Below, in pieces: positions 12,343 to 23,700 of a DNA stretch of 64,000 nt. Both the position numbers and the translations under genes were made by a program. The first letter of the stretch is position 1. Each line of letters opens with the position of its first letter. Source of the stretch: Omphiscola glabra (taxonomy: Eukaryota > Mollusca > Gastropoda > Lymnaeidae); the NCBI GenBank assembly GCA_964017045.1, contig OZ024794.1, forward strand, positions 23,727,359 through 23,791,358, written 5' to 3'. The notes under the pieces are model-generated. The model saw only the letters and a program-made list of their open reading frames with translations, made no database searches and was not told where the DNA came from.

Positions 12343-13152
12343 TAATTTTACTTCTTAATTGTCTCCACGCAGTAAAACAATCAGCGTGATTGGCTTAATC
12401 CGTTAGGCATCCAGCGATTATCTTGTCTCAACTCGAAACTTTGCACCCGTTTGCCGGGGTGATCCTAGGACGAGGGTAAGGCTCTTGGGGGGGGGGGTCT
12501 ATATTATAAACGGTGTGTGTGTTAAGGTGCACAATTTTGGGAGGTCGCACCTGTTGGCATTCAGCCAAGTTACGCCGCTGCCTGTGTGAGACACCGGTGT
12601 CTCTGGTGGTCATCGGATGGTCCTCAGCTTTGGAATCGGTGAGTCATCAGAGTGGTCACTGTCCACCGGGGGGGGGCAGTCGACTTTAATAACAATGACT
12701 AATCGCGTGACCACTCTCTGTCCGCCTTGAAAGTGGACTAATCCCAAAGAGCAAACTGTTTTCCCTTTGTACAAGGGGCCACCCATAAATGACGTTACGC
12801 GTCTGAAAAGTGAGAGAGGGGGGGGGGGAAGGGGTGTGGGGGGGGATCCCTTAGCGCATTTTCATGGAGTTTTTAAAATAAGAAAATTTATAAAGATGAT
12901 GAGCCAGAAAACTTTTAAAATAATATGAATACATTTTTTGTGTCTACAGCATGACTCAATGTCATGACACTCAATCTGGCCTCTCTCTCGCACCACACCT
13001 TACGGTCAGATCGAACTTTCCGTGACACCCGTCAGGGGCGGACAGAAGAAGAAGCGCTGTAACTATAATGGCCATCAGCTCATATGTTGAATCCCCGGCT
13101 ACAAAAACTTGGTTTACTAAATAAATCCAACTCTGTTTATTTACATTGGAAC

Positions 13153-13330
13153 CAGTGGCGCAGCAAGGCTTATTGTCGCTTGTGGTGCGTCGAGAGCCCC
13201 AACCCCTCCCCTCTCACACTTTTTTTCCCTCCGTTAAACAAACTCTACGCCCCTTCATTTTAAAGAAAAAAAGTGCTGTCAGTGGGTTTAACGCCCCTCT
13301 GAACCCCCCTCACCCCTTCATACGCCCCTG
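13153..13330 (+). mobile_element. hAT-type MITE, CAGTGGCGYAGC family, copy 2
   Basis: Left end CAGTGGCGCAGCAAGG and right end CCTTCATACGCCCCTG are imperfect inverted repeats. Flanks attggaac / attcgaat agree at 6 of 8 positions. The interior AAAGAAAAAAAGTGCTGTC is shared with 9310-9500 and 20065-20299. A lone left end of the same family (GGCGTAGCTAGGGTTAGTGC) lies at 13612. Confidence 0.65.
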
Positions 13331-14169
13331 ATTCGAATACCCCGGCGGTAAAGAAAAGCAGAGCCCTTCCACTAATAGGACATGATTAGAAAGTAAGAGG
13401 ATAAGGAGTACTAAAATGAAAAGAGTAAAGTTACTATTATAACAATGACGTAATGGTATAGTTCTCGTGAACACAAACTCAACACTAAACATTACATTGT
13501 TAATCAACATCATTCATCTTGGTAAACGAACGTTAATCAACATTGTAGTTAATAAATAGAAAGGACTTTTATTTTTCTTGCCCAGATAGACACATTTGTG
13601 TACACACACATTGGCGTAGCTAGGGTTAGTGCAACCCTGGGCGTGCTAAGATGTGTGCCACCCACTACCATTAAAAAAAAGATTGCAGCTGTTATTGAGT
13701 AGTTTATTCATATTTCCAGATTTGTGTTGGTATATTTCCGAAAAATTCGGAAAAAAACACCACACAATTTTTGAGAATCACTGGGTCAAATTTAGCGGTC
13801 TGACCTTGTGACAACTCTCCATCCCTAAAATCAACAAGGCCGTGGAGACAGGGCTGTTGTATTAAGCCTAAAGATTAGGCCTATAGTCATAAAGGCTTAA
13901 CTCATGATTAAGTATAATCATCACAATTGTTTACTTTATTTCCCCATCGTTATATATGTAGCCTACAAGATTATAATGGGAAAATAGGCTGATGGAACGA
14001 ACATTCTTAGGGTGGGTCACTGAATGGCTGAGTGGGTTGTTTTGGTAGATGGGGCTTGTTAACGTTACTTGGCAACTCATCTAGAAGAAGGCAAACTCTG
14101 AAAATTAAACCCGGAAATGGGGTCCCGTAGGCGCTATGACATAGACACAATGAGCATTCAAACTCCTGT

Positions 14170-16411
14170 GAGAGCACAGTAAGACACAAGAAACACTGCT
14201 GGTCATCCACTGCATCCTTCTGGTCATCCACTGCATCCTGGCACCGTAAGACACAAGATACACTGCTGGTCATCCACTGCATCCTGGCACAGTGAGACAC
14301 AAGGAACACTTCTGGTCATCCACTGCATCCTGGCACAGTGAGACACAAGAAACACTGCTGGTCATCCACTGCATGCTGGCACAGTGAGACACAAGAAACA
14401 CTGCTGGTTATCCACTGCATCCTGGCACAGTGAGACACAAGGAACACTTCTGGTCATCCACTGCATCCTGGCACAGTGAGACACAAGAAACACTGCTGGT
14501 CATCCACTGCATCCTTCTGGTCATCCACTGCATCCTGGCACCGTAAGACACAAGATACACTGCTGGTCATCCACTGCATCCTGGCACAGTGAGACACAAG
14601 GAACACTTCTGGTCATCCACTGCATCCTGGCACAGTGAGACACAAGAAACACTGCTGGTCATCCACTGCATGCTGGCACAGTGAGACACAAGAAACACTG
14701 CTGGTTATCCACTGCATCCTGGCACAGTGAGACACAAGGAACACTTCTGGTCATCCACTGCATCCTGGCACAGTGAGACACAAGAAACACTGCTGGTCAT
14801 CCACTGCATCCTGGCACAGTGAGACACAAGAAACACTGCTGGTCATCCACTGCATCCTGGCACAGTGAGACACAAGGAACACTGCTGGTCATCCACTGCA
14901 TCTTGGCACAGTGAGACACAAGAAACATTGCTGGTCATCCACTGCATCCTGGCACAGTGAGACACAAGGAACACTTCTGGTCATCTACTGCATCTTGGCA
15001 CAGTGAGACACAAGAAACACTGCTGGTCATCCACTGCATGCTCACACAGTGAGACACAAGAAACACTGCTGGTCATCCACTGCATGCTGGCACAGTGAGA
15101 CACAAGAAACACTGCTGGTTATCCACTGCATCCTGGCACAGTGAGACACAAGGAACACTTCTGGTCATCCACTGCATCCTGGCACAGTGAGACACAAGAA
15201 ACACTGCTGGTCATCCACTGCATCCTTCTGGTCATCCACTGCATCCTGGCACCGTAAGACACAAGATACACTGCTGGTCATCCACTGCATCCTGGCACAG
15301 TGAGACACAAGGAACACTTCTGGTCATCCACTGCATCCTGGCACAGTGAGACACAAGAAACACTGCTGGTCATCCACTGCATGCTGGCACAGTGAGACAC
15401 AAGAAACACTGCTGGTTATCCACTGCATCCTGGCACAGTGAGACACAAGGAACACTTCTGGTCATCCACTGCATCCTGGCACAGTGAGACACAAGAAACA
15501 CTGCTGGTCATCCACTGCATCCTGGCACAGTGAGACACAAGAAACACTGCTGGTCATCCACTGCATCCTGGCACAGTGAGACACAAGGAACACTGCTGGT
15601 CATCCACTGCATCTTGGCACAGTGAGACACAAGAAACATTGCTGGTCATCCACTGCATCCTGGCACAGTGAGACACAAGGAACACTTCTGGTCATCTACT
15701 GCATCTTGGCACAGTGAGACACAAGAAACACTGCTGGTCATCCACTGCATGCTGGCACAGTGAGACACAAGAAACACTGCTGGTCATCCACTGCATCCTG
15801 GCACAGTGAGACACAAGAAACACTGCTGGTCATCCACTGCATCCTGGCACAGTGAGACACAAGGAACACTTCTGGTCATCTACTGCATCCTGGCACAGTG
15901 AGACACAATGAACACTTCTGGTCATCTACTGTATCCTATGGCACAGTGAGACACAAGAAACACTGCTGGTCATCCACTGCATCCTGACACAGTGAGAAAC
16001 AAGAAACACTGCTGGTCATCCACTGCATGCTGGCACAGTGAGACACAAGAAACACTGCTGGTCATCCACTGCATCCTGGCACAGTGAGACACAAGAAACA
16101 CTGCTGGTCATCCACTGCATCCTGGCACAGTGAGACACAAGGAACACTTCTGGTCATCTACTGCATCCTGGCACAGTGAGACACAAGGAACACTTCTGGT
16201 CATCTACTGTATCCTATGGCACAGTGAGACACAAGAAATACTGCTGGTCATCCACTGCATCCTGGCACAGTGAGAAACAAGAAACACTGCTGGTCATCCA
16301 CTGCATCCTGGCACAGTGAGACACAAGGAACACTTCTGGCCATCTACTGCATCCTGGCACAGTGAGACACAAGAAACACTGCTGATCATCCAGTGCATCC
16401 TGGTCTATTTC
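14170..16411 (+). repeat. 46-bp minisatellite with higher-order structure, about 48 units
   Basis: Basic unit, 46 bp: CACTGCTGGTCATCCACTGC followed by ATCCTGGCACAGTGAGACAC and AAGAAA. A truncated unit (TGCATCCTTC junction) recurs at 14211, 14508 and 15219, spacings 297 and 711 bp, equal to 6 and 15 units plus 21 bp, so a 711-bp block is tandemly duplicated. A second marker, GTATCCTATGGC, recurs at 15931 and 16209 (278 bp). Open frames across it are an effect of the repeat and I call no gene. Confidence 0.95.
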
Positions 16412-17169
16412 CAGTCTTGCCACTGGACCAAATAGAGGATGAGACAGTGAGGCTGCCACGAATTGAGCAGCTCTCCCTCACTTAAAACAAAATGCAAAGG
16501 TGCACAAGCAAGAATATTTGAGCAATGTTAAACACATTCAGCTTTATTTTCACAATGTGGATGCCACGCGCTTAATTGATGTGAATGTGATGCAACAGAA
16601 TACATTCCTGAAGCCATAACATACTTTGGAACTATGCATGCACACACATGTTTACAACATGCTTAGCTCTAGTCCACAGCGATGGGAAATCTTGTAGTAG
16701 TGTATCGGCTGCTATGTTCACGACATGTCTAACACTGTAGTAACACACGAAGATCAGACCGTGTTGAAAGTATAAAGCCCCATGTAGCGCATCTGCCGGG
16801 CATCATATTAGCATTAGAAAACCTGTTGGAGTTGAGCCCAACGGCCAATACAAGAACAGAAAAAAATGTCATATGCTTCATGCATCGTTGGACGTTAACG
16901 TGTCCATCTTAAAATTTTGATTTCAGACTTGACAAATGTTTTGAACAGCTGCAGCGAAGCTAAGCACGTCTGCTTCTTATTTGTGCATTGAAGTGAAACT
17001 TTCTGGAACTCGTGGTGAAAGCATTAGGAATATTGTCGCACCAGGCAGTAGAAAATTATGCCGATGATTCCAAATATGCAGACTTGAGGGTACTGCTCCT
17101 AGGCAACCTCTCTTTTTTGTCATTTCCCAGCTGCGGTGTGAATTAGTCATGCCGCAGAAAACCACGTAA

Positions 17170-17540
17170 ACCCTATTAGAGGGCGTCTGTTAACACCTAC
17201 GAGTCCCCCCGGGGTGGGAAGGGGGGGCTTTAGAGACGTAAATTGTATCCACCCCAGCCCAAGGACGTCCGGCCCGGTTGCTGTGTAAGCATCACCCCGG
17301 CTGGCCAGGCGTCCCTTCTCTGATGCGGCCTCACTCGCATAGTCAATCGAGTGGAAGGGTGGGTGGGGCCATCTCAGGGGTGGGGAGCCCTCGGCATGCC
17401 GCTTCGCGGCCTGACTGGAATAAAGACCACTGGGGGAGTGGTTGAATGCCAGTTGGGGGCGGTGGAGGTGTGCTGGGGAAGACCTTATGAGCCTTGGCTC
17501 GATGGTCTGCTGATTTTCTTAAGTAAGTTAGTTAGTAGAA
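17170..17540 (+). repeat. GC-rich dispersed repeat family B, second copy
   Basis: Partner of 4430-4840, with blocks GACGTAAATT, GTGTGCTGGGGAAG and TGAGCCTTGGCTCGATGG in the same order. Divergence is high, so both copies are old. Confidence 0.5.
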
Positions 17541-18372
17541 AATTATGGCGCCCCCCCCCCCCTTTCCTCCTATAAATTTTCAGATTGATAAATAGCTGTT
17601 AAAATTTTTAAAGAGTGCTGCTGGGGAAGAGTAAATGAGAGAAGTCATAAAATAGCAGTCCTATTCAGCCAACTATATATATATGAACACAATTATTATT
17701 TATATTTATATAATGAAATTAAAAACCAATCTGTTCGAAATTAAAACAAACTTCTTATTAAAGAGGCACAACTCTGACAAGAACGAATTCTGACTTTCAT
17801 CATGTAATCACAACATATTTTATTTAAATTTCAAAAATTTTAATTGTCACAATTATTTTATAGCGTCCTTTTCTCCGGCGAACTTATCTAGCTGTTGTGG
17901 AAGAAAAAGTACTGATGACATCTCCATGATCTAGTAGACTTTTATTTTTTAACATCATTTTCAATAGGCATCATAACTAAAGATGTGACCAATTGCTTAG
18001 TTTAATATGCTCCTAACTATGTTCTAGTCATTTTGAGTTTAGAAAACTTCCTTTCTCTAGTTGCAGTGCTGACTTGAATTGTTAGTAAAATTCGAAAAGA
18101 AATTACTATATTTGGACACACACATCCAGCAGACCTTGCCCGTGACTTTTAGGGGGTCCCCTGCCTCGTTACGTTTTTTTTTTTTGCCAACTGCATTAAA
18201 GGATGATAGTTTAATTTTTCCACATCAAAAGGTTGGGCCCCTTCAGGAGACTCCTGCGGTCACAAGGGTTTCAAGGCCCTCGTGACGACTGTGATATCCA
18301 GGTATTTACTGGACTGTAAACGTTTATGAACGTTTAGTGGTGACTTATTGCATGGCAGTATTTGTACTGTGA

Positions 18373-18404
<32 letters not shown>

Positions 18405-18506
18405 GGGGAGAGAGAGAGAGGGGGAGAGAGAGAGGGGAGAGAGAGAAAGATAGAGAGACCGAAAGAGAAAGAGAGAGAGAGAAAGAGAGAGAGGGATAGT
18501 AAGAGT
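18373..18506 (+). repeat. GT then GA-rich microsatellite
   Basis: A short (GT)n run passes into an imperfect (GA)n/GGGAGA tract of about 120 bp. Purine-only on one strand. Confidence 0.9.
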
Positions 18507-20064
18507 GGGGCCGAGGGGGAGAGACATTTTGTTTTAACTTTTTTTCTTTTCTCCCAGAATTTTGTCTAGTTTAGTGATTTTTTTTGTTTTGTTGTAAATT
18601 TTCACATCTTTAACACGCCTCAAACGATTTATTTTCTGTCATCTCTATGTCGTAAAAAACAACAATCGCTCATGTGCCGAGCTTTGACGACAACCACGCT
18701 AGTTTCGGTGGCTTGGTTCTTTCACTCAAAGAAAGTTTATAAACGCGCTAAAAAGTAGAAAATAATTTAAACTATCTTAAAATGCATTACGCAAAGAAAT
18801 ACAGTGCAGAAGTGTAGAGGAGCACACTACGTAGTCAAAGTATTCGAATTGAATGTAGACGAAACTTAAATACGTTTTATTTTGAATTAATTAAAAAAAA
18901 TATGCATATACTTTCTTTGAGTAATGCATTTTAAGTACCGGTAATTTAAAAATTATTTTCGAATTTTTTTATCTGTTAAAACTCGTCTTTGGAGAGAGTC
19001 TTTTTTTTTACATTTATTATTATTTTTAAAAAAAAAAGGTTTTAATTTTTAAAATTAATTTTCCGCTTTTTAATATTAAAATTTCAATCTGAATATTAAC
19101 GACATTCCAATAGCTGTCACAACACACACTGTATCAACCCATGACCCACTAGAGTTCTAACAGGTCGTGATTAACCGTTCTGGTAAACTTTATCGAGAGG
19201 GCTAGGGTGATGTCACCGTGTGATTTTACCCATCTGACCACCCCACCACACAGGTCCCTCGACCCAGCATATCGGAACTCTCTTCCTTACCCACCCGGAC
19301 CCGCCGTTAATAACTGAACGTAGCAGGCGCGAAGTACCACGATCACCTGAGCGATAGTCACGCGAGTCATCAACAAAAAAATTAAGAGGGACAAACAAGA
19401 TGGAATTCCCAGTAGAAAATCTTTAATAATAAAAGGGTTTACCGGTTATAAAATGTAACCAGTTTTTTGTTTGTTTTATTTTTGTTTTTTATGATTTTAT
19501 ATTGGATAAAAGTAAAGGACGAAAAAAAATCGTGTCCTTGTTTTATTTTATTCATCCTCCCGCTCCCCAAAACAAAAAATACAAAAACAACCAACAAAAA
19601 AAAAAAACCTTTCTTTTAATATTTTAATTGAACAAAACATCTAAAATGCCGCTCCTAAAATACCCCCCCCCCCACACCCGTTTGGTTGTTTCAAAATGTA
19701 AGCAACTGTGTGATTTTTACCATGTTCAAAATGTAAGCAACTATGTGATTTTTACCATTTTTTAAGATACTAAGTTAAAGGGGAAAAGAGTGGGCCATAA
19801 TCGAGATTTGCTACTCTTTAACAAATGAAGTTTCGCATTATTGTATAATATTCGACCATTCTGACAGCTGACAAATATGTTTAACTTTTAGATAGTGCCA
19901 CCATACTGGACCATAAGAAATTGTTTACTATTCAAAGCAATTCAAAACATATCTCTTTAATTTGTGTCCACATCACATTTTACGTATTTGGGCCCCTTAA
20001 CCACCCTTGCAGCCTTGCAATTTAGGGACCCCACGCGACGGCAATGCATACACTGAGTGACAGT

Positions 20065-20299
20065 GAGTGGCGAAGCTAAGGTTAGTGCCGCTCAGGCTCA
20101 GACTACTCAGATCGGACCAAAGCTTTTTTCAACCCCCACCCCCATTTCAAAGAAAATATAAATATAACAACGAAGATGGTCGTCCTGGTCGAAAATATGT
20201 CGCCGAACACCCCCCACCCCCTTTTTCTTTTCTCATTCTAAGAAAAAAAAGTGCCGCCGGGGTCGGACCGCTCAATTTGCACCTCTTCCTAAGCTATTG
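20065..20299 (+). mobile_element. Possible hAT-type MITE, CAGTGGCGYAGC family, copy 3
   Basis: Left end GAGTGGCGAAGCTAAGGTTA and interior AAGAAAAAAAAGTGCCGCC match 13153-13330. The right end (CTTCCTAAGCTATTG) is diverged and no TSD is visible. Confidence 0.4.
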
Positions 20300-20705
20300 C
20301 ATCTAATATATCTCTATGTCTATGACGGAGACCCCCAAAATGTAGTACAGGCAATTCAGAGATGATACCTTTCAACCTATGATGACCTATTTAACTTTGA
20401 CCTGATTATTTAACATGCGTTCATAATTTTTAAAAATGGATAATATAATCTTACTTTGAACTATATATTTCAATTTTAATAATATGTTATGAAACATGTC
20501 CAGTTGTGCATATATTTTAATCACCATATAAAATAAATAAGTAAATAATGCAATGCAAGTTAACCAGGCTGAACTAGTTTGTATAAAGAGGAATATTAAT
20601 CCGCAATGAAGACCAATAAGATAAGCCGCAGAGAATAAAATAGGTCATTTGCTTTTACGCTCCTATTGTGGGACAATCGAACTATAGATACAGTATACAG
20701 TGAAC

Positions 20706-23700
20706 ATGGCCATTCGAATTGCAAAAGTCTTAATAAGCGACGAAATAGATGATGTTTGCTTGGATATTCTTCGCAAAGCAGAGGTTGAAGTTGTAAAAAA
20801 TACTAATCTTACAAAGGAGGAACTATTGCAAGAAATTTCGGTACGCTAAATTCATTTTTATACCTTGCGCTACAAGCATAACAAAGCAGAATTTCATTTC
20901 AATATGAAAGTAGACTGAATGAAATTTAATTTGACCCACATGTGGTAACGTTGTTGTATTTGTCACGTAGGCAGATTTTTCCTTTAAAATAACTCGTTTG
21001 CAGTGCAAGACAGAGAGAGAGAAAAGCTGAAACGATCTTATAAAGATTATGGCCGCTGAGTTGTTATAGTGGTAATTGAGGGTGCATTTATTTAAATTTC
21101 TTCAAATCTCGAAAATACAAACTGCCCTTCAGGGATGCAAGCGTTGAGTGTATTAGTATTTAACATTTAGAAGTGTAAAACATTAACACGTATATAATAT
21201 ATGCCTATCTAACTCCAGAAGTTTGAGTCATAATCATAAATCTAAGACTATTAAAAGAGATTATAGAAGATAATGGAATGGCCACCCAATGATTACCTTA
21301 TACTTTATTTATGAATGACTCATTAACTCATTCTAAGAGTCTAAGCTTGTCAATTATCATTTATTATTTAGTTCTATACTATAGACTAGAATAGACTAGT
21401 AATTTAAATGAGGGGGAGGGGGGGAGCAGGCGACATACTTGGGTGGTACTTAATGTTTTTTTCATTCAATAATAGTTTAGGTGGAGACGAATTTTGTGGG
21501 TGTTGATCCTGTGGCTTAGTCAAAGAACACCACAGGAGTATCATGCATTGAAAAGCCACATTGTGTGTGCAGTGGATAGACCATTCATTACTTAATTTTT
21601 TTCACTTAAATCTACTTTATGATAAATATCCCTATATTTTTGTATCCACAATCCAGTAACAGGTTAATAATGGGAGTCCTGAGAGGATTAAAGACTGTAA
21701 CTGTAATTATAATTCTAGCCAAGTACTTCTATCTTCTCTTAGGTTGCAGGGTGGGGACAAGCAGAACATTTGGCCCAAGCCTAATATTCAAATAACTTTG
21801 TACCATTGCATTTATTAGATTGCACTGGTCAATTTCAAGAAGTTAGAGTGGTGACTTATGTAGAGTAATCTGAGGTTTGTGGAAAAAAATTGCATGAAGA
21901 TTGTGTTGAATACCCGGTACTAGTTTTTTGGACTTTGCTGAAATTCCTGTATGATGTGTGACTTTGTTTTTAAAAAAAATCATTCACTAAACCTGTCTAG
22001 TCTTCAAATCTAAACATTTATGTGGACAATGGGGCCAGTTTTTCCCAGGTCTTAAAATAAATTAGATATTCTTTTATTCTAAGTTATCAATAACAATATT
22101 TAATTTTTTTAGTTCACTACACAATTCTTCCACTTTTATCATATCTGCGTGCCTGTTCCTCACAGGATTAAGAAATAGGAGGTTGTTTACTTTAACCGAT
22201 ATTATTTAATTTCATTTGTAGCTCTATATTTTAGCTAAAGACTAAAGGGTTAAAGTCTGCTAAAATTAAAAATGTACTTTTTTTTTCTTCAGAAATATGA
22301 TGGCCTGATTGTGCGTTCTGCCACAAAAGTTACTGCAGAAGTTATAAATGCAGGAGTAAATCTTAAGATCATTGGTCGTGCTGGAACTGGTGTTGACAAT
22401 ATAGACACAGATGCTGCCACTAAGAGAGGCATTATTGTTATGAAGTAAAGAGATTTTTAAATTTTAACTTAAAATTCATTTATATTATTTTTAAGCAAAC
22501 AATAGTATAAACTGGAATTTAATTACCTTTACTCATGTAGTGCAATATTAATTTAAAAATTCTTTTTGTGTAATGCTATCAATTTCTTTTAAAACAATAT
22601 TTAAAATTATACAGCTTAAATTATGTTTTATTGTTTGCTTTATTTACTATAGCACCCCTGGAGGGAACACACTCAGTGCTGCAGAACATACTTGTACTCT
22701 TATAATTGCTCTTACCAGGTACATCATACTTATGATGTTTTGATAAATGTGAAATATTTAGCCATATATTGCATTTTTAAATGTTGATAAAAGTTACGTA
22801 AATAAAATAGTTTATAACTTTTAAAGCAATTTCAAGATGTGGTCCTTTTTGTAACATCACCCTAAGTCAGTGGTTCTCAACCTTTCTGATGCCGCGACCC
22901 TTTAATACAGTTCCTAATGTTGTGGCGACCCCCAACCACTAAATTACTTCATAACTGTAGAGTATATGTGTTTTCCGTTTGCCTTAGGCGACCCCTGGGA
23001 AAGGGTCATTCGACCCCCGAAGGGGTCGCGACCCATAGGTTGAGAACCGCTGCCCTAAGTGGTCTAAGTAATATCTTTCTTGAAAAGAATTTGAGACAAG
23101 CTTTTAATCTTCATTTGTGTGTATTGTTTGAGCTATGAAGTGATATTTTCTTTTTTTTTTTACTTTTGCATTTTCCCCCTAAGAAATCTTGGTGAGGCTA
23201 GCAAATCAATGAAAGAGGGAAAATGGGACAGAAAAAGGTTCATGGGGACTGAATTATTTGGCAAAACCTTAGCAATCATTGGATTGGGAAGGATAGGAAA
23301 AGAAGTTGCTCTTCGAATGCAGTCTTTTGGCATGACAGTAAGTTTTAGATTATTTTGTTTGCACAGTGTTTTAAAAATAAATGAACTAAGTAATCATTAG
23401 GAATCTGCAAAACACCTCCTTTTGTGAAACTTTGTCAGCATTTAGACTTGTTAGCTTGTCATATTGAAGTCTTCATGGCACAAACATACAAGTCTTTACA
23501 ACTATACAAGTCTTTATAACAGTAATTGTAATGTTTATTGGGTGTTGTCATTGTGTCCTATATAGAATGGAAAAAAAAAATCATGTCCACGGTCTCATGT
23601 TCATTCCATGATTTTTTTTTCCTCAAATATGAATATTATATGAGTTCATGCAATGACAATCCTTCTAATCTTTAGCTAATACTTTTGCAATGTTAATTTT

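Larger units (their letters stand above)
8530..14169. other. Gene-free stretch with scattered MITEs and simple repeats
   Basis: No coding potential recognised. Besides the MITEs listed separately it holds homopolymer runs (poly-G at 8970-8986 and 10483-10502, poly-C at 11918-11942) and a short GT run near 11715-11732. A segment starting near 12775 (GGGGCCACCCATAAATGACG) resembles the end of a transposon, but no partner end was found. Confidence 0.45.
16412..20705. other. Intergenic region upstream of PHGDH
   Basis: No coding gene recognised. It contains repeat family B (17170-17540), a GA-rich microsatellite (18373-18506), a 35-bp tandem duplication (19690-19759) and a MITE (20065-20299). 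The PHGDH promoter should lie just left of 20706, but I see no clear TATA box or initiator. Confidence 0.45.

Noticed and set aside
12783..12900. GGGGCCACCCATAAATGACG as a transposon end
   Set aside because: No inverted partner end or TSD found within a plausible distance, so not called as an element.
14170..16411. CRISPR-like regular array
   Set aside because: Units are contiguous 46-bp repeats without unique spacers, in a eukaryotic intron-rich context.
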